64,000 bases of DNA from NCBI GenBank assembly GCA_964636985.1, contig CAZWSX010000018.1, forward strand, positions 1-64,000, written 5' to 3'. The stretch comes from CAZWSX01 sp964636985. Its GTDB lineage: Bacteria > Planctomycetota > Planctomycetia > Pirellulales > Pirellulaceae. Under the pieces are notes generated by a model. That model was not told the origin of the DNA and did no database searches. It worked only from the letters and a program-made list of their open reading frames with translations. The position numbers were made by a program, and so were the translations under genes. Below, in pieces: positions 1 through 9,025 of this stretch; the first letter of the stretch is position 1, and the number at the start of each line of letters is the position of its first letter.

Positions 1-1124
<1,124 letters not shown>

Positions 1125-2065
1125 AGATTGATTCAGAACTCCATTCGCAAGATCGCTGGTGGTTACCAGCAACCCTTCAAACATCACCCTGAATCGGTAA
1201 GCTACGCCAGAAGCCGCTCTCGCGGGCCTGGCAATAACGATAGCCAATACTTTCTTTCATCTCTTAAGCAGTCTTGCGACTACTTAAACGCGCTAACTAA
1301 GAGTCATCAAATACTGAAGAAAGGCCCTCTCTAACCACCCGCCGCAACCGAACACCGACCTTGCGATCAGCACTCAACTACCACGAACAGCCAGACAGCC
1401 CTTCCTTCGAAGATGCCATCTACCCTTCCACCAAATTGTCAAAGATCACAACCTGCAATCCGACCGACAAACAAAGCTTGCAAGCAAAGCTCGAAAGCCA
1501 AACTCACCGAACCGGAAAGCAAAGTGGGCAAGCCGCCTCAACCGAAACCCAACATGGCGAGGCGAGTCGCCCACTGTGCTTTTAACTTACTGCGTTTCTA
1601 ACCCACCGCCTTGAATCTACCAGCTCTAAACCAACCGTCAAACCCGATTTCATTTCAAGGTCGGCAGTGCACTCTCTTTCGCAACTGCCGAGCCCGGAAA
1701 TTTATCAAACCGCGAACACCGAGTCAAGGGCACCAAACTGGGTCTCTGAAAATCTTGTCGTCGTCTGAATTCTCGTTTTGGCTTTGAATTCGCCTGCTAA
1801 GAGGCCCAAACGCCAAAGATTCCTAACGACCGAACCCCAACTCCTCGACTCACTTCCTTCAAGGTCACCCACTGACGTCGGTTAACACTTGGGGAAGGGG
1901 GAAAGTATACGCGACGAAGGCGACTCAGCAAGGGGCGAAAAACATTTCTCCTCGCAACCGCCTCAGCCTCTCCTTTTCCCCAACAAAAACCGCGAAAACG
2001 AAGCCTCATCAAGCTCTGTTGATGCCGAAAAAACGTCGCTAGCTCGCAGTGCCTCTTAGCTCTAG
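1125..2065 (-). other. Long transcribed spacer between tRNA-Ala and 23S rRNA
   Basis: About 940 bases separate tRNA-Ala from the 23S 5' end, long for an internal rRNA spacer. I see no convincing protein gene. It contains a boxA-like antitermination site (1436-1447) and a hairpin nearer the 23S gene with arms 1264-1273 and 1278-1287, one mismatch and a 4-base loop, which may help RNase III processing. The remainder (1451-2065) holds nothing I can name. Confidence 0.75.
1436..1447 (-). promoter_or_regulatory. boxA-like rRNA antitermination site
   Basis: On the minus strand this reads GATCTTTGACAA, close to the boxA consensus (GCTCTTTRACAA) bound by NusB/NusE in rRNA transcripts. It lies about 310 nt upstream of the 23S 5' end, a normal place for a spacer boxA. 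Assigned by similarity and position only. Confidence 0.5.
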
Positions 2066-2138
2066 TGGAGACGATCGGGATCGAACCGACAACCCTCGCC
2101 TTGCAAAGGCGATGCTCTCCCAATTGAGCTACGTCCCC
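2066..2138 (-). tRNA. tRNA-Ala (anticodon TGC)
   Basis: The minus strand folds as a 73-nt tRNA. The acceptor stem GGGGACG pairs with CGTCTCC with one G-U pair, and the D-arm TAGCTC and T-arm GGTTCGATCC are clear. The anticodon loop CTTTGCAAG gives anticodon TGC (plus positions 2103-2105). The CCA end is not encoded, since CTA follows the discriminator A. It sits 79 bases after tRNA-Ile and before 23S rRNA, the usual Ile-Ala order of rRNA operon spacers. Confidence 0.97.
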
Positions 2139-2217
2139 GAACTACCGGATCAACCGGCTTTGTCGACACTCGTCGCAACTCTTTTCAGCGAACAGAGTCC
2201 GAAAAACGCGACAAAAG

Positions 2218-2291
2218 TGGGCGGTAGAAGATTCGAACTTCTGACCTCGTCGTTATCAGCGACGCGCTCTAACCAACTGAGCTAACCGCCC
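2218..2291 (-). tRNA. tRNA-Ile (anticodon GAT)
   Basis: The minus strand folds as a 74-nt tRNA. The acceptor stem GGGCGGT pairs with ACCGCCC, the D-arm is TAGCTCAGTTGG, the anticodon loop CTGATAAC gives GAT, and the T-arm contains GTTCGAATC. CCA is not encoded. It is the first gene of this rRNA unit: no 16S lies upstream on the minus strand, where a divergent protein gene starts at 2544. Confidence 0.97.
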
Positions 2292-2301
2292 GCAAGCGAA
2301 T

Positions 2302-2345
2302 CACAAAGTTTATACCTTATGGCTTCGCTGCAAAAGTGCCCTTTT
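2302..2345 (-). promoter_or_regulatory. Candidate promoter of the tRNA-Ile/tRNA-Ala/23S unit
   Basis: On the minus strand a TATAAA -10 box (plus 2309-2314) ends about 17 nt before the tRNA-Ile 5' end, so initiation near 2302 would give a very short leader. The -35 is weak: an ACTTTT-like hexamer at 17-base spacing. A perfect inverted repeat (GCAAAAG at 2330-2336, CTTTTGC at 2341-2347) overlaps the -35 region and could bind a regulator. With no 16S upstream, the unit needs a promoter here. Confidence 0.4.
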
Positions 2346-2493
2346 GCAAGCGAACCGCCCCGGAATTGCTCCCAATCCTACTGGACGTAAGGGCCGGCCT
2401 AAGGTTCGCGGAATGCTCAATTTCGGCAGCGATTGGGGGAAAACTTCAACCTTCCGCCAACAATTCGCCTGGGGCCAATCGGCCCGAATTGCC

Positions 2494-2499
2494 TATACT
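2494..2499 (+). promoter_or_regulatory. Candidate -10 element of the redoxin-like gene
   Basis: TATACT lies 45 bases upstream of the ATG at 2544. The -35 region is not convincing; a GGGCC-AATC-GGCCC inverted repeat (2472-2485) sits just upstream. Position and hexamer are the only support. Confidence 0.25.
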
Positions 2500-2543
2500 C
2501 GGGTGAAACCAGGAAATCGAACCGGTCTTGAAGGATTCTTGCT

Positions 2544-4544
2544 ATGCCGAGGCAACTATTGCGTCTTTCCGCCGAGTCCTCCCCCGCCGCCCGCCGCCCG
2601 GCGATCGGCCGCGTCGCGACAGCTGCCTCTTGGCTCGCGGCCGCATTTTTCGGGAGCGCCCCGATCGCCAACGGCGAAACCGTCGACCAGGCTCTCGTCT
2701 ACGAACCCATCCAGGCGGGCGTCGCGTTCGACACGCCCAGCAAAGAGGATCGCGAGAAGTGCACCATCGAAAAGGAAGTTCAACCGAAAACCGAGAAGGT
2801 GATCGGTTTCATCGTGAAAGACCCCAACGGCAAGATGTTGCGCCGCTTTTTCGACAGCGACGGCGATAAGAAGCTCGATACCTGGTCGTACTTCAAAGAC
2901 GGCATCGAAGTCTATCGTGAGCACGGCCCCAAGCCCAAAACGGGCGACGTCGTCGCCAACGAGTTCCGCTGGCTGGGCGAAAACGGCACGCGTTTCGGAA
3001 TCGACACCGACGCCAATCAGAAAATCGACCAATGGGCTGCGATCTCGCCCGAGGAAGTCTCGGAAGAGTTCCTGCTGACCGTAAAGCTCAAAGACGCCGA
3101 ACGCTTTTCGGCATTGCTTATCAGCAACGAAGAAGTCGACTCGCTACCCATAAGCGCCGAGATGAAGGAAGCGATCAAGACACGTGCGGAAAAGTCGCAA
3201 AAAGATTTTGCGAGCTACGTCTCAAAGCAGAAGCTCATCGATTCTAAGTCGACGTGGATCAGCTTCGGCGGAATCAAGCCGATGACGCTCGTCCTCACCG
3301 ATCAAGGCGATGTCACGGTTTACGAAAACGTCTCGACGATTTTCGACAAAGATGGCGATCCCAAAACGAATGACGATCGCGCCGATGTCTCGCTGGGAAC
3401 TCTTATCCACATCGTAGGACAAGACGTCGATGCCTGGCGAATGATCGATCTTCCAGAAGTGAACCCGATCTCGCTGTCCGGCTTGCCGACCAACGGTCGC
3501 ACTGAGGAACCCAGCCAACCCCAAGCCTCGCCTGCCAACGAGGCGGCGATCGCGAAGCACTTCAAGGCCATTGAACAGATGGAAACGAAGGGGCCTGCTA
3601 ATGCGGCCGACTTCGCGGCTCTCGCCAAAGAATACGAGACCGTCCTTGGCATGATCGATGGCGAGTTGTACGAGAACACGCTGATCGGCTTCGGGCAAAC
3701 CATCGAGCAAGGAGCATCGATGGCCGATAACGCCGGCAAGCCGCTGTATCCGGCTGGAATCGGCCGCCTGGAGGCAATGATCAAGTCGGTCGAAGGTTCA
3801 AGCCACGGCAACAAAACCAATCTCGCCGCATTCTTGAACTACCGTTTGGTCACATCCCAATTCTCCATCGCGCTCGCAGAAGCCAACGCGCTGAAAAAGC
3901 AAGCCGAGAAGGATAAGGCACAAATCGCCGCAATGAGCGGCCACATCGAGGCGCTCAAGGCCCACATCGAGAAGTATCCCGACGCCGACGAAACTCCCAA
4001 AGCGTACAACGAGTTGGCCACCAACCTGGAAAACGACGGGAGCTTCGACGACGCGAAAAAGTACTACCAGCAATGCGCGGCGAACTTCCCGAACTCGATC
4101 AACGGAAAGCTGGCAGCGGGCGCCGTGCGGCGGCTTGATATCGTCGGGTCGCCCGTCACGCTCCGCGGAAAGACGCTCGACAACAAGGATTGGACGCCGC
4201 CCAAAGGAAAGCCGTACATCATCTTTTACTACTCGGGGCAATACACCGGGATTGGAGATGAAGTGAAGGCTCTGGTTGAAGCCGAGACCAAGGGTAAGAA
4301 GAGCGATCTCAAAATCGTTTGCGTCTCGCTCGATGCCACGGCGACCGACGCGGCTAAATTCGCCAAGTCGAGCGGCATCGACAAGAAATGGTCGGTGCTC
4401 TACGCCGACGGCGGCATGGAAGGCAAGCTCGCCCAGGACATGGGGATCTTTCAGGCTCCCTACGTGATCATCGTGGACAAGGACGGCAAAGGAAGCTGGC
4501 AAGGGCCCGGCGCTCGCGAAGCTGCCAACAACCTGCCCAAGTAG
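2544..4544 (+). CDS. Exported protein with calcium-type loops, TPR-like region and C-terminal thioredoxin-like domain lacking CXXC
   Basis: A 666-residue protein with an N-terminal export signal (hydrophobic stretch about residues 21-43). Acidic loops resembling EF-hand/thrombospondin-type calcium sites occur at 104-112 (DSDGDKKLD), 154-162 (DTDANQKID) and about 268-277 (DKDGDPKTND). A TPR-like helical part follows (about 470-530). The last 130 residues resemble a TlpA/AhpC thioredoxin fold, with YYSGQYTG where CXXC would be and a cis-proline-like QAPY, so disulfide chemistry is unlikely. AAGGA lies 9 bases before the ATG. It is divergent from the rRNA unit and ends in a strong terminator, so it is probably monocistronic. 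Function unknown; location outside the cytoplasm is inferred. Confidence 0.8.
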   Translation: MPRQLLRLSAESSPAARRPAIGRVATAASWLAAAFFGSAPIANGETVDQALVYEPIQAGVAFDTPSKEDREKCTIEKEVQPKTEKVIGFIVKDPNGKMLRRFFDSDGDKKLDTWSYFKDGIEVYREHGPKPKTGDVVANEFRWLGENGTRFGIDTDANQKIDQWAAISPEEVSEEFLLTVKLKDAERFSALLISNEEVDSLPISAEMKEAIKTRAEKSQKDFASYVSKQKLIDSKSTWISFGGIKPMTLVLTDQGDVTVYENVSTIFDKDGDPKTNDDRADVSLGTLIHIVGQDVDAWRMIDLPEVNPISLSGLPTNGRTEEPSQPQASPANEAAIAKHFKAIEQMETKGPANAADFAALAKEYETVLGMIDGELYENTLIGFGQTIEQGASMADNAGKPLYPAGIGRLEAMIKSVEGSSHGNKTNLAAFLNYRLVTSQFSIALAEANALKKQAEKDKAQIAAMSGHIEALKAHIEKYPDADETPKAYNELATNLENDGSFDDAKKYYQQCAANFPNSINGKLAAGAVRRLDIVGSPVTLRGKTLDNKDWTPPKGKPYIIFYYSGQYTGIGDEVKALVEAETKGKKSDLKIVCVSLDATATDAAKFAKSSGIDKKWSVLYADGGMEGKLAQDMGIFQAPYVIIVDKDGKGSWQGPGAREAANNLPK

Positions 4545-4590
4545 CGTCTGATTCATTTGAGCGGGTGGTTGATTTGTCTGACACCACCGA

Positions 4591-4624
4591 AGCCGCATGG
4601 GCGTTCTTGCGCCATGCGGCTTTT
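4591..4624 (+). terminator. Rho-independent terminator after the redoxin-like gene
   Basis: The 10-bp inverted repeat AGCCGCATGG / CCATGCGGCT (4591-4600, 4611-4620) is followed directly by TTTT, 46 bases after the stop codon at 4544. Confidence 0.85.
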
Positions 4625-4821
4625 GTAATGTGAAAACGCCCGTAACAGGGGCTCGGTGGAGGTCAAACTGCTGTTCCCCACAACGCCAGTTTTTGCAAAA
4701 CTCGTTTTTCTTGAATTGAAACTTGTCGCTCGCGATTTGCTGCTTGCAGTCGCCGCGATTTCAAACAGGCCAGTCGCTTACGCAAGATGCGAAACGCTAC
4801 TGTGCCGGAGAAAACGACTTC

Positions 4822-5094
4822 ATGGACGAACAACTCCGCCAGCATCTCCTGATGATCGCCATTCAATCTTTGGGAGTTGCCAGCATGGTGCTGGCGCGAG
4901 TGGGCGAACGCAGCAGCGTTCGTCACATCGCCCAGAGCGTTTTCTTCACATGCCTGATGCTGGTGGGCGGTTTGACCCTGTGGGCAATCACCTGCGGCGG
5001 CTGCTGCTGGCTATCGTGCGGTGCCACGCTGTCGGTGATGTCGGTTGGAGCCACAGTCGATTTCAGCGGCACGTCGACCACGAGCCACTTCTAA
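4822..5094 (+). CDS. Small membrane protein of unknown function
   Basis: A 90-residue protein with two predicted membrane helices: residues about 6-24, and a longer one about 36-75 interrupted by a cysteine/glycine cluster (ITCGGCCW, then LSC). The ATG at 4822 is preferred over upstream starts because GGAG lies about 11 bases before it and the hydrophobic core begins right after. It stands alone between the terminator at 4591-4624 and a spacer. The three clustered cysteines might bind metal or be modified. I do not recognise a family. Confidence 0.5.
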   Translation: MDEQLRQHLLMIAIQSLGVASMVLARVGERSSVRHIAQSVFFTCLMLVGGLTLWAITCGGCCWLSCGATLSVMSVGATVDFSGTSTTSHF

Positions 5095-5559
5095 TAGCCA
5101 ACAGATTTGAATTCGGGCCGAAGGCCTGATTTGCTATCACTGGCGCCCGCCAGCAGCGCCCTCACTGCTTCACCGTGGCAAACTCTACTGAGCTTACGGG
5201 ACCCTAACGAAAGACTCTCAGCGACCCGCAAGGCCTCTTTATCTTGCCAAAACCGGGCTGTGACGAATTTGTCGCTTCCTTCACGAAGTCCGTCAAAAAC
5301 GAAAAAAACGTCGCACTGATCCGCCGTCGCGGTCGAAAAGTATCTATGGGTGAAGGGGTCACGGCCCACGTGAGACCAGTTTGTACCCGTGTGCTTCTCC
5401 GCTAGAGAAGCGATCCGGGAAACGAGCGATCTCACGTAGGCCGATTACGGCTCCGGTCGCGCAACTTATTGCCACGGTTGGCATTAGGTGGAGTACAGCG
5501 CGGTTCCCGAGACAAAACATTTCGCGTTCACCGCGTCAATGACCTCAGGAGGGGGGAAC
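5095..5559. other. Intergenic region before the BON gene
   Basis: About 465 bases with no convincing gene. An open frame on the minus strand (5091-5435) starts with GTG, lacks a ribosome site and resembles nothing I know. The end of the region carries the strong Shine-Dalgarno of the next gene. I see no clear promoter. Confidence 0.5.
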
Positions 5560-6468
5560 ATGCGACGGTTCTTTTTTGGCATGGCCTTGCTCGCGATGTC
5601 GTCGGTTCCCGTTATGACGGTCCACGCCGATGAAGCCGCCGATCAAAAGATCGCCGAGCAGATCGTCGAACGGCTGCAAACGGAAAAGCAAGCCGGACGG
5701 CTCAAAGGCTTTAGCATCGATCTGCAAGTGGAAGACGGCACCGTTTACCTGTCGGGCCGAGTTGCCAACGCTGGCCAACAGCAAGCAGCTCTCAGCCTGG
5801 CACGTCAAACGCCTGGTGTCCGTCAAGTGGTGAACGACCTGGTCGTTCCGAGCGACGAAGTTGCCGACGGCAGCATCAAGCCGGTTTCGGATGAATCGGC
5901 CTATGAAGCCGAAGGCACTCCGGAAATGGCACAAGTCGAATTGGCGTCGCCCCGCGGTGTGAAGGCGACGCCGGTTTCGAACCCGACGCCAGCTGCGGTT
6001 CCTAGCCGCCTGGCGCAACCGGAAGCGCAACCACACCCGCTGGCCCAGGTTGCCGCTCCGCAACAGCAACAATTTGCGGGACCGCCACAAGGCTATCCGC
6101 AAGGAATGCCCCGCACCGGCGGTCCGGTTCCTTACGCTCGCGCCACGCAAGCTTCACACAATGGCCCCATGATGGAAGGTGGCTATGTGGGAGCTGGCCC
6201 GGTTGCGATGCCGCAACAAGGCTATTACGGCGGACCTCCGGTCCGTTACGATAGCCCGCAAATGCCGGGCTACTCGTGGCCCAGCTACGCCGCTTACCCG
6301 AACTATGCTGGGGTTACCTATCCCAAGCAGTACTCGGCTTCGGCCTGGCCTTACATCGGACCGTTCTATCCCTATCCGCAAGTCCCGCTGGGATGGCGCC
6401 GGGTAAGCTTGGAATGGAAAGATGGTTGGTGGTTCCTCGACTTCAAAGATCGCTATCGCCACCGATAG
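5560..6468 (+). CDS. Exported BON-domain protein with Pro/Gly/Tyr-rich tail
   Basis: A 302-residue secreted protein: signal peptide (residues 1-24, ending near VHA-DE), then one BON domain (about 28-100; core VEDGTVYLSGRV and PGVRQVVNDL). BON domains are found in OsmY and secretins and are thought to bind membranes or phospholipids. The remaining 200 residues are low-complexity, rich in Pro, Gln, Gly and Tyr, ending in a basic tail. The ATG at 5560 follows a very strong CAGGAGGGGGG site; an upstream in-frame start at 5488 would spoil the signal peptide. Likely monocistronic with its own terminator. An envelope-stability role is inference. Confidence 0.8.
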   Translation: MRRFFFGMALLAMSSVPVMTVHADEAADQKIAEQIVERLQTEKQAGRLKGFSIDLQVEDGTVYLSGRVANAGQQQAALSLARQTPGVRQVVNDLVVPSDEVADGSIKPVSDESAYEAEGTPEMAQVELASPRGVKATPVSNPTPAAVPSRLAQPEAQPHPLAQVAAPQQQQFAGPPQGYPQGMPRTGGPVPYARATQASHNGPMMEGGYVGAGPVAMPQQGYYGGPPVRYDSPQMPGYSWPSYAAYPNYAGVTYPKQYSASAWPYIGPFYPYPQVPLGWRRVSLEWKDGWWFLDFKDRYRHR

Positions 6469-6495
6469 TCGACCTTTGCTAAGCAACGCAAAGCG

Positions 6496-6531
6496 CCTGC
6501 CTCGCCTCACCGCGAGGCAGGTTTGTTTCTT
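6496..6531 (+). terminator. Rho-independent terminator after the BON gene
   Basis: A 10-bp perfect stem CCTGCCTCGC / GCGAGGCAGG (6496-6505, 6512-6521) with a 6-base loop is followed by TTTGTTTCTT, 28 bases after the stop. Confidence 0.88.
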
Positions 6532-6769
6532 GGTCGAATGGTTTGCGTATCGCTCGCCGTGTGTGCCAGCATTGCTTGCATGCGATGCCGGAAAAGTTTG
6601 CCGAATCGGCCTTTTCAGGCCGGAAAAGCTGAAAGTTCGTTACATCTTATCTCGATAACTACTCTCGTCCTTTGAAATACCGGCACGGAGAGCCGTTCGA
6701 AGGCCGGCCTGGCGACGGGTCAGAAACTCGTCGCGGCCAAAAAGCGGTTTCGACCATCAAGGATGAAAC

Positions 6770-7345
6770 ATGGCTCGGAAATATTTTTGTGCAGCGATCG
6801 CAGGATTGCTGGCCCTCATGGGGTTGATGGGAACGGGTTGCGTGGGCGTCACCTACGGGCCTGACCTGGGCGTGCTGGGGATTCCGATCCCCGTCCCTGC
6901 TTACTTCCAAAAGATGAAGGAAGACGAGTACTGGAATCGCGAGCGCTATGAACGCGTTCCGATCCTGGGACCACTCACGGCCGGCGGCCCCGCCACGGCC
7001 CTGGACCCGCCCAGCGATGACGAAGTGATGCGCGCCATGGAGAAGGCGAACCCGATCCAAGGCGGCATCCCGTTGCTCCACGAAATCCAACGCAATAACG
7101 TGCGGATCGTGAAGTGCAAGATCGCCGACTACATCGACCCAGTTCGTGTTGTGCCGTTGGTCGGGCCGGTTCAACTGCACCACGCTCACTACAAGTGCAC
7201 GGTCTACTTCAGCCAAAACACCTGGGTGGGTTGGCCGATTCCCCACAAGCTGGTGAACGAAGACGCTCAAGAAGTGCTCTACATCGACCACAACCACTTC
7301 CACATGGTGGGCGACGTCGACACCGGTTGCGACGCCAACTACTAA
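6770..7345 (+). CDS. Conserved-looking exported protein, possible lipoprotein
   Basis: A 191-residue protein. The N-terminus is basic then hydrophobic (residues 1-24) and ends in LMGTGC. Cys at 24 could be lipidated, but the -3 residue is Gly rather than Leu/Val/Ile, so the lipobox is imperfect. The mature part has no domain I recognise: an acidic linker, then a beta-rich C-terminus with a His-rich stretch (HHAHYKC, and DHNHFHMVGDVD near the end) that could bind metal. AAGGA precedes the ATG. Convergent with the PQQ gene at 7631; the palindromic repeat 7500-7606 lies between. Function unknown. Confidence 0.7.
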   Translation: MARKYFCAAIAGLLALMGLMGTGCVGVTYGPDLGVLGIPIPVPAYFQKMKEDEYWNRERYERVPILGPLTAGGPATALDPPSDDEVMRAMEKANPIQGGIPLLHEIQRNNVRIVKCKIADYIDPVRVVPLVGPVQLHHAHYKCTVYFSQNTWVGWPIPHKLVNEDAQEVLYIDHNHFHMVGDVDTGCDANY

Positions 7346-7499
7346 CACGCCGCGGCAAAGAATAGGCCGCCACGATCGAAACCGCTTACTCGCTATCTCC
7401 TCCGCCGAGCCCAGCCGATTGCCACAAGCAATCGCCGCAGGGCTCGCGGCATTTCTTGGCGAGTAATTCAGGGTGGAAGACCTCATTCGGCCAGGTGAC

Positions 7500-7606
7500 G
7501 GGTGGCACTGGCGTCCCAAAGATGCCAGTGTGCGTTGCAGAAACGTGGTTCTTCTAATGGGGCTTAGCCCACTTCCACTGGTGTCTGGCGGACGCCAGTG
7601 CCACCC
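7500..7606. repeat. Dispersed palindromic repeat, copy 1
   Basis: A 107-bp element bounded by perfect inverted repeats of GGGTGGCACTGGCGTC (left end from 7500, right end to 7606). The left arm contains an inner hairpin (CTGGCGTC / GATGCCAG). A second, shorter copy at 38500-38579 matches it in opposite orientation, sharing the outer ends and the inner CCCAAAGA-loop hairpin. It lies between convergent genes and could act as a bidirectional terminator. The structure resembles REP/MITE-type elements; no transposase is encoded. Confidence 0.8.
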
Positions 7607-7630
7607 CATCCATCCTCGTCGCCGAATTGG

Positions 7631-8950
7631 TTACTTTGCCAAATCGACACACACCAGCTCTTCGTCGTTGCGGACGTACATGTGCTTGTTCGCAAACGCC
7701 GGAGCGCACCAGACCACGTCGCGGCCGAAGGCTTTGTTGGTGGGCGCGATGACCTTGGCCCGCCCTTGCTCGGTGAACCCTTTGGCATCCATCTTTCCAA
7801 GGACCAGGTCCCCTGAATCGGTGAAAAACCAGTAGTGGTCCTCATGCTTTACCATGAAGGCCGTGCCAGACACCGCCGGGCGAGATGGCGTGACGGGTTT
7901 GGACGTCTTCCAAACGTGCTTGCCCGACGCGATGTCCATGGCCAGCAATTCGCCGCTGCCATCGATTCCAAAGAGCAAATCGCCTTCGACGCGCGGCTGG
8001 ACGTTGACCGGCGAAATGCCGGCCTTCTTGATGTCCTTCCACACCAGTTCCGCACCGGGCTTATCGGTATCGAGTTTGACCAGCAAGTTTCGCCCATTGA
8101 AGCCGCCTGTGACAACGTGATCCTTCCACCGCAGCGGTGTCATGATGATCGAGCCATTGTCGGCTTCGTACGGCACGCTCCACAGAAACGTTCCGGTTTC
8201 GGGGTCGACGCTCGCCAAGGCATCGGGCTTCATCAACAACAGTTGCCGCGTGCCAGCGGCTTCGATAATCACGGGCGGCGAATACCCCGTCCCAATTTCA
8301 GGAACCGAGAGTGCCTTCCAAATTTCTTCGCCTGTCTTCTTGTTCAGCGCAACGGCATGAGCGTCCTCGCCGCCGGCGAGCGTGATCAACTTGTCGCCAT
8401 CGATCAGCGGATGGGCGCTGTAGCCCCACAACGGCGTCTTCGCCTTGTACGCGTCGCGGAGGTTCTTTTGCCAGACAATCTCGCCTGATGCCGCGACGAA
8501 GGCGATCAAGTCTCCTTCCGCCCCGAGCGTGTAAACGAGATCGCCATCGACGGTGGGCGTTGTCCGCGGCCCGGCGGGATAGCTGATCGAGTACTTCACG
8601 GGGTACTCGTGCTTCCAGATTTCCTTCCCCGTCTTTTCATCGAGGCATAAGACCCGCTCGGTGCCGGTGAACGTCTTGCGATCGAAGTTGTCGACTTTGA
8701 CGTCGTCGCTGCTGACGTAGTCGGTAATGAAGACGCGCCCGCCCGCGACGGCCGGCCCGGCGTAGCCCCCAGCGACTTTCGCCGTCCAAAGTTTTTTGAG
8801 CCCGCTGCTGGGAACCTTCTCGATGACTCCCTTTTCGCGCCAGGTATTGTCGCGGTTCGGCCCCATCCACTGCGGCCAATCATCGCCGCGAACAAGCGAT
8901 TGGCACACCGCAGCAAACGCCACAAACGAAACCAAAAGACGCATGCGCAT
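7631..8950 (-). CDS. Exported PQQ-type beta-propeller protein
   Basis: A 439-residue protein with an N-terminal signal peptide and the WPQWMGPNRDNTW motif typical of planctomycete PQQ-like propeller proteins. Repeated blades follow with xGxxxW signatures such as LDEKTGKEIWK, LNKKTGEEIWK, VDPETGTFLW and MDIASGKHVW. This fold (BamB/quinoprotein-like) usually mediates protein contacts; no enzymatic residues for quinone binding can be asserted. GGAGAGG sits 5 bases before the ATG at 8950; an adjacent ATG at 8953 and one at 8944 are alternatives. Last gene of the minus-strand envelope block, 75 bases after the multiheme cytochrome gene, and probably co-transcribed. Confidence 0.85.
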   Translation of the reverse strand: MRMRLLVSFVAFAAVCQSLVRGDDWPQWMGPNRDNTWREKGVIEKVPSSGLKKLWTAKVAGGYAGPAVAGGRVFITDYVSSDDVKVDNFDRKTFTGTERVLCLDEKTGKEIWKHEYPVKYSISYPAGPRTTPTVDGDLVYTLGAEGDLIAFVAASGEIVWQKNLRDAYKAKTPLWGYSAHPLIDGDKLITLAGGEDAHAVALNKKTGEEIWKALSVPEIGTGYSPPVIIEAAGTRQLLLMKPDALASVDPETGTFLWSVPYEADNGSIIMTPLRWKDHVVTGGFNGRNLLVKLDTDKPGAELVWKDIKKAGISPVNVQPRVEGDLLFGIDGSGELLAMDIASGKHVWKTSKPVTPSRPAVSGTAFMVKHEDHYWFFTDSGDLVLGKMDAKGFTEQGRAKVIAPTNKAFGRDVVWCAPAFANKHMYVRNDEELVCVDLAK

Positions 8951-9025
8951 CATTACCTCTCCATGCCGGTGGATTGAAATCCGGCATTGACTGTAACGGG
9001 TTTTCCGACCACCTGCCACTCGGCG

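Noticed and set aside
5091..5435. 114-residue minus-strand open frame with GTG start
   Set aside because: No Shine-Dalgarno, no recognisable pattern and an overlap with the preceding gene's end.
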